DNA of 64,000 nt, from NCBI GenBank assembly GCA_010672585.1, contig JAAHGF010000018.1, forward strand, positions 62,001 to 126,000. The letters run 5' to 3'. The notes beneath the pieces are model-generated. The model was not told where the DNA came from. It saw only the letters and a list, made by a program, of their open reading frames with translations, and searched no databases. Each line of letters opens with the position of its first letter. The first letter of the stretch is position 1. The translations under genes were made by a program, and so were the position numbers. Below, in pieces: positions 1 to 11,910 of the stretch. This DNA is from Okeania sp. SIO1I7 (GTDB taxonomy: Bacteria; Cyanobacteriota; Cyanobacteriia; Cyanobacteriales; Microcoleaceae).

Positions 1-1
1 A

Positions 2-562
2 GTAGAAAATCATACTGAAATGGTTAAACTACTGTTAAATTATGGGGCAGAAATTGTTACTAAAAATCAAGCAGGTGATACTCCTTTATTTGGAGCAATT
101 TTTCATGGCTATACAGATATTGTCTCAATTTTATTGAACAAAATAGAAAAGCAAAATTTGACATATTTATTGAATAGTAAACATCTTGGAGAAACAGCTT
201 TAACTTTAGCAATATGGCAAAAACATCAAGAAATTATTAATGTTTTGTTAGATGTAGGGGTAGATGTTAATATTCCTGCTCAAGGTGGCTCTACTCCAAT
301 GATGAAAGCAGCATATCAAGGCGATGTTGAAACATTAAAAATACTCTTAGAAAAAGGAGCTGATATTAATCTTAGAGATGATAATGAAGCAACAGCTTTA
401 ATGTGGGCAGCATATCAAGGTCATGCTGAAGCTGTAAAACTATTAATTGATTATGGTGCTAATTTAAATGATAAAAATCAAGGCGGTTGTACGGCTTTAA
501 TGCTCGCAGAATTTAATGGTTATCAAGATATTATCAGGTTACTTAATAACGCTGGGTCGTAA
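2..562 (+). CDS. Ankyrin-repeat protein, 3' part (5' end outside window)
   Basis: The reading frame is already open at the window edge and reads as ankyrin repeat before the first ATG at 20, so the true start lies upstream. About five 33-residue ankyrin repeats are visible, with cores such as TPLFGAIFHGYTDIVSILL, TPMMKAAYQGDVETLKILL and TALMWAAYQGHAEAVKLLI. The protein ends at the last repeat with no other domain. Ankyrin repeats bind partner proteins; the partner and role cannot be read from this sequence. No co-directional neighbour lies close by, as more than 1.2 kb of non-coding DNA follows. The family call is secure; the function is unknown. Confidence 0.9.
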   Translation, partial: VENHTEMVKLLLNYGAEIVTKNQAGDTPLFGAIFHGYTDIVSILLNKIEKQNLTYLLNSKHLGETALTLAIWQKHQEIINVLLDVGVDVNIPAQGGSTPMMKAAYQGDVETLKILLEKGADINLRDDNEATALMWAAYQGHAEAVKLLIDYGANLNDKNQGGCTALMLAEFNGYQDIIRLLNNAGS

Positions 563-597
563 TACTAAATTCATTAGACCTCTCCCGAAAAGAGGCA

Positions 598-633
598 GTA
601 GGTAGGGACTTTGTATGCAAAGTCCCTACCTAC
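598..633. repeat. Perfect 16-bp hairpin of a dispersed family
   Basis: GTAGGTAGGGACTTTG at 598-613 is the exact reverse complement of 618-633, with a TATG loop. There is no T-run, so it is a weak terminator candidate although it follows the ankyrin gene. Related GTAGGGAC-type hairpins occur near 21164-21195, 38535-38562, 60852-60871 and 61016-61040, so this is a dispersed repeat. Confidence 0.85.
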
Positions 634-2397
<1,764 letters not shown>

Positions 2398-2471
2398 TTA
2401 CTCTCAAACAGTCTCATCATACTAGACCTTTCAAGGTATCTAGTTATTGGCTTTTCAGTTGTTACGATTAG

Positions 2472-3029
<558 letters not shown>

Positions 3030-3093
3030 TAAATAGGGATTTAGGCAGGATTATAGAAATCTTGCTTTAAAACTTCTTTAATTCTAGAACTGT

Positions 3094-3161
3094 GGGACTC
3101 TCAGTTTGTTACTTACCTAATATTGGGTGAGCAATTAACTAAGAGTCCCTTAGTTTTTTTT
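3094..3161 (+). terminator. Rho-independent terminator of cpeBA
   Basis: GGGACTCT (3094-3101) pairs with AGAGTCCC (3142-3149). The intervening bases can form a second inner hairpin around CTTACC/GGGTGAG. A run of eight T follows at about 3154-3161. It sits 65 bases after the cpeA stop. Confidence 0.85.
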
Positions 3162-3451
3162 ACTTAGGTGGTATAGCATAAGGAAGCACTGAGGAAGCGA
3201 AAAATCTGGCTTTGTCTGAGTTTTAACTCAGATTCTTCACCTCAATTTGTCCGATAAATAAAAAGTACTATAAATATTAGTAGGTTGCTCAGTATTTTCA
3301 GATAACCACAAACCTGTATCACCCAAAATTTGAATTCTTGGAGATACTAAAGGAATAATTCTGATGCTGCATAAATGCTCCCTTTGAAGCAAATTATGTG
3401 AGGATTTACGCATAACTACTACTTATGGTATGGGTTAACGGCCGTTAACCC

Positions 3452-4039
3452 CTACAAATGTTGTATAACTTCTTCTTTTGCGTAAGTCCTGTATTTATCT
3501 GAGTGCTTCTGTTGTTTCCTTGTATTTTTTGACTTCTTACTTTTTGCCCGCTGCTCAACTACTTCCGGTGGCGGACCATAATCTCCATCACTGAAGTATA
3601 CTCGCTCTACTATATGTTGTGGTTCTACTTCTATCCACAGACGTGCTCCCCCGGCTTGACTTCTATTGGGTTGATGAGGTTGATAAACGATTTGGCAAGG
3701 TCCGTTAATTTTCAGAGCGTGGCAATAATTTTTTTTTTCTCCTACTTTTACGGCAACTGCTGGATGAGAAGTTCCATTGTCTCGGTTATAGTCAATGGTC
3801 TTTCGCAGAACATGAATAAAGGTATTGCCTGTACGTTGATTCTTGTTCCAAGTACCTTCAGGACCACGGCGACCTGGTGCAATTTCTGGCATTCCCCGTT
3901 TGTTTAATGGAATCTGCCAAAGTCTTTTGATTTTTCTTGCACCTCTAACACGATTTTGATTCAGTAGAGTTCTTAATCTACCTGTGGAAATATTTAGTAA
4001 AAAAGCTGCTTCTGTTGTAGTTGCATACTCTACACTCAT
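3452..4039 (-). CDS. HTH (excisionase-like) domain protein of unknown function
   Basis: The first 55 or so residues (TTEAAFLLNISTGRLRTLL and following) look like a MerR/excisionase-type helix-turn-helix that reads a DNA site. The middle part contains RTGNTFIHVLRKTIDYNRD and RLWIEVEPQHIVERVYF and matches nothing I can name. The C-terminus is very basic (KSKKSKNTRKQQKHSDKY), which would suit nucleic-acid binding. It stands alone, convergent with cpeA. No integrase or phage gene is nearby, so an excisionase role is not supported. A DNA-binding regulator is the most I can infer. Confidence 0.6.
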   Translation of the reverse strand: MSVEYATTTEAAFLLNISTGRLRTLLNQNRVRGARKIKRLWQIPLNKRGMPEIAPGRRGPEGTWNKNQRTGNTFIHVLRKTIDYNRDNGTSHPAVAVKVGEKKNYCHALKINGPCQIVYQPHQPNRSQAGGARLWIEVEPQHIVERVYFSDGDYGPPPEVVEQRAKSKKSKNTRKQQKHSDKYRTYAKEEVIQHL

Positions 4040-4436
4040 AACTATAACGTCTTAGTTTTAATTTTCTATATTAATTATCTAAATAATATTCAAATTAACT
4101 TAGATTTAGCAAATAAAGTCAATAGGCAAAAATAACTAATACTAAATCTGCTTTAGGCATAAACTTTATGATCAAGGGAAGGCAAGGGACAGAAAGCAGA
4201 AGGGTTAGAGAGGAATTAAAAAAAGTGTTTTTGATAACCGGATTTGGTATAAGCAGTTATCTCTAATTTAATGGCCTATTTCTGAGAAAGGCGATCGCTG
4301 ATATGGCAATTTCCACAAATCGTGAGGTATAAAATTCTAGGTTTTTGGGAAGAAAAAGACAACTGTACACGGGCGTGCCTGATAAACGCTATATGTGAGT
4401 TTGGTCATAAAAAAATATTCCTCCTTTGAATTTTTC

Positions 4437-4540
4437 TCTTGATTTTAAAGATTCGTTCAACTCCTTGAAAAGAAGAAGATTGACGCGGAGCGTGAAAATC
4501 TTTTCTTTTTTTTCCTTTAAAGGAGAGGTTTTAAACCTTA
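4437..4540. repeat. Dispersed intergenic repeat of the CCTTTAAAGGAGAGG type
   Basis: This block contains CCTTGAAAAGAAGAAGATTGACGC and ends in a CCTTTAAAGGAGAGG hairpin followed by TTTTAAACC. Similar blocks lie at about 1480-1520, 10990-11185, 16535-16720, 21465-21560, 23585-23660, 30050-30240, 30290-30400 and 35685-35745. They are often bounded by TAATTATTAATT-type runs and by TTCGGTAA. Confidence 0.65.
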
Positions 4541-4542
4541 AT

Positions 4543-4875
4543 TAGGGTTTGCGTATGGAAAGTCTTTTGGTAGGGGTAGGGGTAGGAGTCAGAACTCAGG
4601 ATAAATGGGAATTATAGAGGAGGTAGTCGGAAAAATTGTCAGAGTGATTTTTCTGCCATAATCGTCCCAAAATACTAGCTTTATGCAGCTCTTTCCACTG
4701 AAAAGCTGGCACTTTTTTAGACCCAAAAATGCTACAACCAATATCAGTCAATGCTTTGATATTTATAGGACTTACGCAGATACGGTATATATAGCGTTCA
4801 AAACTATTGTCCAATAGTTATTTAACTCTATACATAGTGCCCTTGCGTAAGTCCTGATTTAATCAGCAAGCCCTA
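4543..4875 (+). mobile_element. MITE family A, copy 1 (interrupted by a second MITE)
   Basis: The left end TAGGGTTTGC at 4543 and right end TCAGCAAGCCCTA at 4875 are near-perfect inverted repeats. The body (AAAGTCTTTT, GGTAGGGGTAGG, TTTCTGCCATAATC, CAATATCAGTCAATGCTTT) is shared with copies at 10457, 18228, 23732, 40045, 45513 and 49440. This copy is longer than the others because an 89-bp element is inserted at 4767-4855. It carries no transposase. Confidence 0.85.
4767..4855. mobile_element. MITE family B nested inside MITE A
   Basis: AGGACTTACGCA at the left and TGCGTAAGTCCT at the right are inverted repeats enclosing about 65 bases. A second copy with the same ends lies at 52587-52681. 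It interrupts the conserved right arm of MITE A just before GATTTAATCAGCAAGCCCTA, so it is the younger insertion. Confidence 0.85.
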
Positions 4876-4953
4876 ATTATTCGGTAAATGTAATAGTAAG
4901 GTGCGTTTTGCTGACGCAAAGCTCCGCTAACGCTGTGCGACATGAAACGTACC

Positions 4954-7900
4954 CTACAACTTTCCTACTCCCCCACCACCAGGAGTTTCAATCACAAATA
5001 CATCACCCACATTCATCTCCACAGTGGCGGTACTCCCCAATTCTTCAATTTTCCCATCACTGCGTTCGACATAATTTCTTCCTACTAAACCATCACCCCC
5101 ACCATTCAAACCAGGGGGAGAAACAACCCGATGACCTGATAATATCCCGGCGGTCATCTGCTCTAAGAAACGTATCTTCCGAATTACTCCATTGCCACCT
5201 TTATATAAACCTTCCCCTCCACTCCCGGAACGAATGGCAAAATTTTCTAACAATACCGGAAACCGCCATTCCAAAACTTCGGGGTCGGTTAACCGGGAGT
5301 TGGTCATGTGAGTATGTACTGCGTCGGTGCCATGAAAGTTAATACCTGCACCGGAACCTCCACAAATAGTTTCATAATATTGATATTTACTATTGCCAAA
5401 GGTGAAGTTATTCATTGTTCCTTGGGAGGATGCCATTATTCCTAAGGCATTGTATAAAGTATCGGCGATGGTTTGAGAAGTTTCGACATTTCCAGCGACA
5501 ATAGCTGCGGGATATTTGGGGTCTAACATACTACCTTCGGGGATAATAATTTCTAATGGTTTGAGGCAACCTGCATTTAGGGGAATATCATCATCAACTA
5601 GGGTACGAAAGACATATAATACTGCTGCTTTACATACTGCGGTTGGTGCATTGAAGTTTGTGGGAAGTTGGGGAGATGTTCCTGTAAAGTCTATTTTGGC
5701 ACTGAGATTTTTTTTGTCGATACTGACAGAAACTTGAATTTTATTGCCGTCATCGAAGGTGGATGTGGAATTTTGTTTGTTGAGTGATGAAGAGAGTTTT
5801 TTTATGGCTTGGCGTACTGATGTTTCGGCGTTATATTGAACGAATTTCATGTAAGTTTGTACGGTTTCTAAGCCATATTTTTCTGTCATTTTCTGAAGTT
5901 CTTGTGTACCTTTTTCATTTGCTGCTATTTGCGCTTGGAGGTCGGCGATATTTTGGCTGGTGTTTCTGGCAGGATATTTGCCTGAGGTAAGGATTTTTAA
6001 TATTTCTGTTTCTTGAAATTTTCCGTTTTTGACGAGTTGGAAGTTATCTATTAATATTCCTTCTTCTTCTACTGTTTTACTATGGGGTGGCATGGAACCG
6101 GGGGTAATTCCTCCAATATCTGCATGATGACCGCGGGAGGCTACATAAAATATGGGAGTTTCTCTTTTTTCTGTCTTTTCAGGGGGGGTTAGGGAAGTAG
6201 TTGTTTGATTTTTAGAGATAATATTTTCATTGGCAGGAGGGTTTACAGATTTTAATTTTTGAGTGATAGATTTATCGTCTAAAGTAATTTTTGTATTGGA
6301 TAAAGTTTCTTCAGTGGAATTAGTTTCAGGAAAACTATTTGTCTGATTTTCCCAAATTAATTTTTCATTGCTAGGAAATTGTACAGATTTTAATTTTTGA
6401 GTAATAGATTTATCGTCTAAAGTAATTTTTGTATTGGATAAAGTTTCTTCAGTGGAATTAGTTTCAGGAAAAATATTTGTCTGATTTTCCCAAATTAATT
6501 TTTCATTGTCAGGAAGCTGTACAGATTTTAATTTTTGAGTGATAGATTTATCGTCTAAAGCAATCTTTTTTTGAGTAATAGATTTATCGCCTAAAGCAAT
6601 ATTTGTATTGGAGAAAGTTTCTTCACTGGTATTAGTTTCAGGAAAAATATTTGTCTGATTCTCCCAAATTAATTTTTCATTGCTAGGAAATTGTAAAGAT
6701 TTTAATTTTTGAATAATAGATTTATCGTCTAAAGCAATCTTTTTTTGAGTAATAGATTTATCGCCTAAAGCAATATTTGTATTGGAGAAAGTTTCTTCAC
6801 TGGTATTAATTTCAGCAACAGTATTTGTCTGATTCTGCCAAATTAATTTTTCATTGCCAGGAAATTGTACAGACTTCAACTTTTGAGTAATAGATTTATC
6901 GTCTAAACCAATATTTGTATTGGAGAAAGTTTCTTCACTGGTATTAGTTTCAGGAAAAATATTTGTCTGATTTTCCCAAATTAATTTTTCATTGTCAGGA
7001 AGCTGTACAGATTTTAATTTTTGAGTGATAGATTTATCGTCTAAAGCAATCTTTTTTTGAGTAATAGATTTATCGCCTAAAGCAATATTTGTATTGGAGA
7101 AAGTTTCTTCAGTTGAATTAGTTTCAGGAAAAATATTTGTCTGATTCTCCCAAATTAATTTTTCATTGCTAGGAAATTGTAAAGATTTTAATTTTTGAGT
7201 AATAGATTTATCGTCTAAAGCAATCTTTTTTTGAGTAATAGATTTATCGCCTAAAGCAATATTTGTATTGGAGAAAGTTTCTTCACTGGTATTAGTTTCA
7301 GGAAAAATATTTGTCTGATTCTGCCAAATTAATTTTTCATTGCCAGGAAATTGTACAGACTTCAACTTTTGAGTAATAGATTTATCGCCTAAACCAATAT
7401 TTGTATCGGATAAAGTTTCTTCAGTTGAATTAGTTTCAGGAAAAATATTTGTCTGATTCTCCCAAATTAATTTTTCATTGCCAGAAAGCTGTACAGACTT
7501 CAACTTTTGAGTAATAGATTTATCGCCTAAACCAATATTTGTATCGGATAAAGTTTCTTCAGTTGAATTAGTTTCAGGAAAAATATTTGTCTGATTCTGC
7601 CAAATTAATTTTTCATTGCTAGGAAATTGTACAGACTTCAACTTTTGAGTAATATATTTATCGCCTAAACCAATATTTGTATTGGATAAACTTTCTTCAC
7701 TGGAATTAGTTTCAGGAAAAGTATTATTGTTCTTGTTTTGTAAATCATGCTTGTCAATAACAGAAGCATTTTTTGGTTTTTGTAGAAGTGGAAATACGGG
7801 GGTAATAACTGTTATGTCTGGTAAATGGGTACCGCCATTATAGGGATTATTTAAAACATAAACGTCTCCTGGTTTGAGGATATCTTTTTTGTCAGAAATT

Positions 7901-10392
7901 ACGGCATTAACACTTTCACTCATGGAGCCTAAATGTATAGGAATGTGAGGTGCATTGGCAACTAATTGACCGTCTTTGTCGAAGATAGCGCAGGAAAAGT
8001 CTAGTCTTTCTTTGATGTTTACTGAGGAGCCAGTTTTTTGTAATGTAATTCCCATTTGTTCGGCGATCGCTCGAAATAGGTTATTAAATATTTCTAGCAT
8101 TACGGGGTCTGCTGATGTTGGAATTTTTGTTTGAGATTTTGTGGTTGGTTCTAGAGATTTTTCTGTGGTTTTGATTTTGGTTAATACGAGGTAATTTTTG
8201 AGGGTTAATTCTGCTTGCCATCCTGGTTCAATAATATTTGTTCCGGTTTTTTCTATGATTAAGGCGGGGCTATTAATTGTTGTTCCTGGTTGTAAGTTTT
8301 CTCGTAGATAAATAGGTGTATCTTGCCATTTTCCGGCGGTGTAGATTTTTGTTTTTGTAATTGGAGTTATGGCAGTTTTTTGAGTGGGAGAATTTTCTGT
8401 TTCTTCTGGGGTTTCCATTTGTTGAATAAGTTCGAGGGAAACTGCTTCAACTATTAAATATTTTTCTGCCATGATAAATCCGTATCTTTGTTGATGGGCT
8501 GTTTCAAATTCGGATTTCATTATGGAGATATTTTCGGCAAAGTCTACGATTAATGTTGAGTCGCTGCCTTGATATTTGATGTGAATTTTCGATAAGGATA
8601 TTTGATTTTGATTGGAGTTTATTTCTTGTTTGGCTTCAGTTTCTAGTGTGGCTAAAATTTGTTTTATTTCTGGCAATAATTCTGGAGTTAGTATTTTTTC
8701 AACTGCCTTTTCTTTCATAACTCGAATATCTGCCAATCCCATGCCATAAGCTGATAAAACTCCGGCATAAGGATGAATAAATATTTGTTTCATTCCCAAA
8801 GCATCAGCAATTAAACAAGCGTGTTGACCCCCAGCTCCACCAAAACAACAAAGAGTATATTCTGAAACATCATAACCTTTTTCCAAAGAGATTTTCTTAA
8901 TCGCATTTGCCATTTTTTCCACAGCTATAGCTAAATATCCACTAGCTACTTCTTCTGGTTTTTTACTATTACCTATTTCTGCTGCTAACTGAGTAAACTT
9001 TTCTCTAACAATCTCCAAATTTAAAGGTAAATTTCCATCTTTCCCAAAGACTTTCGGAAAAAATTCTGGCTGTATTTTTCCTACCATTACATTACAATCT
9101 GTCACTGTCAAAGGTCCGCCTTTTCCATAAGCAGCCGGACCAGGATTTGCACCAGCAGATTCAGGTCCGACACGATAACGAGCACCATCAAAAAATAAAA
9201 TTGAACCTCCACCAGCAGCCACAGTATGTATCGACATCATCGGAGTTTGTAGCCTTACCCCTGCAATTTCTGTTTCAAATTCTCGCTCGTATTCTATTGT
9301 TTTATTTTCTGCTCCAGCGTAATGAGCAACATCAGTAGAAGTACCACCCATATCAAAACTAATTATCTTATGAAAACCAGCCATTTTACTTGTTTGAACT
9401 GCTCCAACAATTCCACCAGCAGGTCCAGATAAAATACTATCTTTACCTTGAAATTTTTGAGCATCTGTTAAACCGCCATTTGACTGCATAAACATTAATT
9501 TAACTGCCTGTCTTTCTGAAATATTGCGACTATTTAAAAGACCTTTTCCAAAAGTTAAAGTTAAATCTTTTTTACTCTCTTCTCCTCCTCCTGCTTCACC
9601 ACCTATTTCCCTTCTTTCAAAACTAGGTTCAGAGGAATTTTGGAGAGAAGATATATTCTCTGTTTCTAAATCTTCAAAGCAGTTCAAAGAATTACTAACT
9701 TGATTGACATATCTTAGTAAAATTGGTGATAAATAAGCATCAACAACAGTAGTATCTCCCCGACTAACTAATTTCATTAAAGGGCTAACTTCGTGAGATA
9801 CAGATATTTGAGTAAATCCGATTTCTTGAGCAATTTCTTTGATTTTTTGCTCATGCTTCGGGTAGCGATAACCGTGCATTAAAACAATGGCACAACTTCT
9901 AATTCCTGCTGCATAAACTTCTTGAAGTTCAATAGTTAACTCCGTTGTTTGAAGTGGAATTATTTCTTCCCCCTTCGCTGTATAACGTTCCTCAACTTCA
10001 ATAACTTTTTCATACAACATTTCCGGCAAAATAATTTCTCTAGCAAAAATATTTGGTCGGTTTTGATAACCAACTCTTAGAGCATCTTTAAAACCCTTCG
10101 TAATAACTAAAACTGTACGGTCGCCCTTCCTTTCTAATAAAGCATTTGTAGCGACAGTAGTACCCATTTTAATCACTTCTATTTCTTCAGAAGAAATTGC
10201 TTGATGTTGAGGAATTCCTAATATTTCACGAATTCCTTGTACTGGAGCATCTTCGTAGCGATCGGGATTTTCTGATAATAGTTTATGAATAATAATTTGA
10301 CCGTCCGGAGCTTTAGCAACTATGTCAGTAAACGTACCTCCACGGTCTATCCAAAATTGCCAAGAGTTGTTAGTAATAGATGTGTTAGTCAT
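4954..10392 (-). CDS. 5-oxoprolinase (HyuA-HyuB fusion) with large tandem-repeat insertion
   Basis: The ATP-dependent enzyme of this family opens 5-oxo-L-proline to L-glutamate; related hydantoinases use similar rings. The N-terminal HyuA half starts with the ATP-binding motif DRGGTFTDIVA and has SFDMGGTSTDVAHY. The HyuB half runs from about residue 790 to the C-terminus ETPGGGGVGKL. The 1812 residues exceed the usual 1200-1280. The excess is mainly a block at about residues 890-1395, falling between PDITVITPVF and FYVASRGHHADIGG, which are normally adjacent. A smaller insert rich in E, G and S lies near residues 245-280. It stands alone. Both catalytic halves stay open, so it may still be active. 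Whether oxoproline or hydantoin is the substrate cannot be decided here. Confidence 0.9.
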   Translation of the reverse strand: MTNTSITNNSWQFWIDRGGTFTDIVAKAPDGQIIIHKLLSENPDRYEDAPVQGIREILGIPQHQAISSEEIEVIKMGTTVATNALLERKGDRTVLVITKGFKDALRVGYQNRPNIFAREIILPEMLYEKVIEVEERYTAKGEEIIPLQTTELTIELQEVYAAGIRSCAIVLMHGYRYPKHEQKIKEIAQEIGFTQISVSHEVSPLMKLVSRGDTTVVDAYLSPILLRYVNQVSNSLNCFEDLETENISSLQNSSEPSFERREIGGEAGGGEESKKDLTLTFGKGLLNSRNISERQAVKLMFMQSNGGLTDAQKFQGKDSILSGPAGGIVGAVQTSKMAGFHKIISFDMGGTSTDVAHYAGAENKTIEYEREFETEIAGVRLQTPMMSIHTVAAGGGSILFFDGARYRVGPESAGANPGPAAYGKGGPLTVTDCNVMVGKIQPEFFPKVFGKDGNLPLNLEIVREKFTQLAAEIGNSKKPEEVASGYLAIAVEKMANAIKKISLEKGYDVSEYTLCCFGGAGGQHACLIADALGMKQIFIHPYAGVLSAYGMGLADIRVMKEKAVEKILTPELLPEIKQILATLETEAKQEINSNQNQISLSKIHIKYQGSDSTLIVDFAENISIMKSEFETAHQQRYGFIMAEKYLIVEAVSLELIQQMETPEETENSPTQKTAITPITKTKIYTAGKWQDTPIYLRENLQPGTTINSPALIIEKTGTNIIEPGWQAELTLKNYLVLTKIKTTEKSLEPTTKSQTKIPTSADPVMLEIFNNLFRAIAEQMGITLQKTGSSVNIKERLDFSCAIFDKDGQLVANAPHIPIHLGSMSESVNAVISDKKDILKPGDVYVLNNPYNGGTHLPDITVITPVFPLLQKPKNASVIDKHDLQNKNNNTFPETNSSEESLSNTNIGLGDKYITQKLKSVQFPSNEKLIWQNQTNIFPETNSTEETLSDTNIGLGDKSITQKLKSVQLSGNEKLIWENQTNIFPETNSTEETLSDTNIGLGDKSITQKLKSVQFPGNEKLIWQNQTNIFPETNTSEETFSNTNIALGDKSITQKKIALDDKSITQKLKSLQFPSNEKLIWENQTNIFPETNSTEETFSNTNIALGDKSITQKKIALDDKSITQKLKSVQLPDNEKLIWENQTNIFPETNTSEETFSNTNIGLDDKSITQKLKSVQFPGNEKLIWQNQTNTVAEINTSEETFSNTNIALGDKSITQKKIALDDKSIIQKLKSLQFPSNEKLIWENQTNIFPETNTSEETFSNTNIALGDKSITQKKIALDDKSITQKLKSVQLPDNEKLIWENQTNIFPETNSTEETLSNTKITLDDKSITQKLKSVQFPSNEKLIWENQTNSFPETNSTEETLSNTKITLDDKSITQKLKSVNPPANENIISKNQTTTSLTPPEKTEKRETPIFYVASRGHHADIGGITPGSMPPHSKTVEEEGILIDNFQLVKNGKFQETEILKILTSGKYPARNTSQNIADLQAQIAANEKGTQELQKMTEKYGLETVQTYMKFVQYNAETSVRQAIKKLSSSLNKQNSTSTFDDGNKIQVSVSIDKKNLSAKIDFTGTSPQLPTNFNAPTAVCKAAVLYVFRTLVDDDIPLNAGCLKPLEIIIPEGSMLDPKYPAAIVAGNVETSQTIADTLYNALGIMASSQGTMNNFTFGNSKYQYYETICGGSGAGINFHGTDAVHTHMTNSRLTDPEVLEWRFPVLLENFAIRSGSGGEGLYKGGNGVIRKIRFLEQMTAGILSGHRVVSPPGLNGGGDGLVGRNYVERSDGKIEELGSTATVEMNVGDVFVIETPGGGGVGKL
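6205..7726 (-). repeat. Ten tandem units coding 46-58 residues inside the oxoprolinase gene
   Basis: Ten consecutive units each encode a sequence like NIFPETNSTEETLSDTN, then GLGDKSITQKLKSV, then NEKLIWENQT. Six units are 46 residues. Four carry an extra 12 residues from an internal doubling of the DKSITQK segment. Units differ at only a few positions, so amplification was recent. The block is hydrophilic and rich in N, E, T, S and K, and keeps the frame throughout because every unit is a multiple of three bases. Confidence 0.95.
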
Positions 10393-10456
10393 ATTAATTT
10401 AGAATTTAATAAATTTCAGTGGTTTATAACAGGATATTTAGAGTTATACCTATACT

Positions 10457-10731
10457 TAGGGTTTGCTGAAAAAGTCTTTTAGTAGGGGTAGGAGACAGGA
10501 GACAGGAGAAAGGAGACAACCCACCCCTCGCCCCTCCCCCTCCCAGGAGGGGAGAACGGGGAATTTAGAGGAGGTAGGAGTAACAATTATCTCTTGATTT
10601 TTCTGCCCAACTCTTGGCTAAAATACGCTCATTTTTGAGCGTATTAGACTGAAAACCAGGCCTTTTTTTCGTCAAAAAAAAGGCTAAATTATTTATATGT
10701 CAATGCTTTTAGATTTAATCAGCAAACCCTA
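10457..10731 (+). mobile_element. MITE family A, copy 2
   Basis: It runs from TAGGGTTTGCTGA at 10457 to TCAGCAAACCCTA at 10731, a nearly perfect inverted repeat, and is 275 bp. It contains the GGAGACAGGAGA run and an internal hairpin around GCTCATTTTTGAGC. No coding capacity. Confidence 0.85.
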
Positions 10732-11418
10732 CTTATGTAGTTGAAGTAGACTGGATTTTCTTTTCTGTTAGTTAAAACCGCAAATCTTGTATCTCATTCA
10801 AGGGATAAAAGCTATAATTGCAAAATTTTAACAGTTTTATCGTCTCTTCCACTCACCAAAAATAATTTGTCTGAGCTAAACATATTAGGGAGGCAGTCTA
10901 CATTTTCTGATAGTAGTTTATGAATCATAATTTTACAACTGATAACTGAAATGACCATCCTTCATTAATGGATAATGGATAATGGATAATTACCTCTTCC
11001 TTTTAGGGAGAGGATTGACGCTTAAGGAAAAAATTTATTCTCTTGGTCGATTGGATATGGCGAGGAAACCCGCTCTTGACAGAGCCGCTCCGAAGATCGC
11101 CATCCCACCCTTCGGGAAGCTCCGCTAACGACCGCTTTTTTCCCCTTGAAAGGGGAGGCTTTAAACCTGAATTATTTAATTATTAATTCTTCGGTAACTT
11201 TAGCAACTAGATCGGTAAATGTTCCTGTTCAGTCTATTCAAAAGTTAATAAATTTCATAATTATCATAAATAATGTTATTCAAATATTTATACTTACTAA
11301 TTCATACCAAATCTGATTCATATAAAGATATCTATAATTTTCCCTATTCGGTCAGAAATACAGCGCGCGTAAAATTGTTCCATCCCATCGCTATAACATT
11401 ACTTCTATCAATTTATTA
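10732..11418. other. Non-coding, repeat-filled spacer
   Basis: No gene was found. It holds a TAATGGATAATGGATAATGG run (about 10966-10990), then a dispersed repeat block (10990-11185) with CTCTTGGTCGATTGGATATGGCGAGG and CCCCTTGAAAGGGGAGG. The bases around 10905-10930 echo oxoprolinase gene sequence (GATAGTAGTTTATGAATCATAATTTT resembles 10271-10300), perhaps a small duplicated scrap. Confidence 0.5.
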
Positions 11419-11910
11419 TTATTCTTCTTCATGTACCTTCCCTTCAGAAATTACCGTTGTTTCTATCTCCATTTTCAAATTTCTATGATTACCTATGTCT
11501 CGTATCCATCTCAAAAGCGTATTTGCTAACCTCGCCGCTACTACAGTTCCTTCAAAATTAAAATCAGGATTTTGTAAACCCTTTCCCAACATTTCCTTAC
11601 CTATATCTGTAATAAAAACTAATACTGCTCTATTTTTTATCTCAATTCTAATTGCTCCTGATTTTTCTAACTCCTCATATACTCCTTGATATTTACCTAT
11701 TTTTTTACCGTATTTTTTCCTTTTAACTCTGGTAGTTAATTCACTTTTTTTTACTCCTATTGCCGTTTCTCCTTCTCCCCCTAAATCCCATAAAGTAAGT
11801 AGCAAACGAGTTTTATTTACATCCTCAACACTTTCTTCTCCAAAACTTTCTTGAGCAGACTCTAAATTGATATTTGTTTCTGCTTCTAAATTATGATTTT
11901 CTGTTGACAT
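11419..11910 (-). CDS. Hypothetical protein
   Basis: 163 residues that I do not recognise. The N-terminus is acidic (about residues 1-35). The centre is basic (VKKSELTTRVKRKKYGKKIG) and predicted helical, followed by YEELEKSGAIRIEIKNRAVLVFI. That alternation resembles a winged-helix fold, with the AVLVFITDIGKEML part as the wing and last helix. This is only a resemblance. There is no signal peptide or membrane segment. It is flanked by long non-coding DNA on both sides and is not in an operon. The codon usage looks like that of its neighbours, and the frame is clean over its length, so I take it as real. Confidence 0.55.
   Translation of the reverse strand: MSTENHNLEAETNINLESAQESFGEESVEDVNKTRLLLTLWDLGGEGETAIGVKKSELTTRVKRKKYGKKIGKYQGVYEELEKSGAIRIEIKNRAVLVFITDIGKEMLGKGLQNPDFNFEGTVVAARLANTLLRWIRDIGNHRNLKMEIETTVISEGKVHEEE

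Noticed and set aside
3452-4039. Phage excisionase
   Set aside because: Only the HTH resembles one. There is no integrase, attachment site or phage gene nearby, and the protein is much longer than an excisionase.
4596-4814. 72-residue minus-strand frame
   Set aside because: It lies inside MITE A and nested MITE B sequence, so it is not a gene.
4908-5342. 144-residue frame on the plus strand
   Set aside because: It lies opposite the conserved HyuB C-terminus and has no family resemblance.
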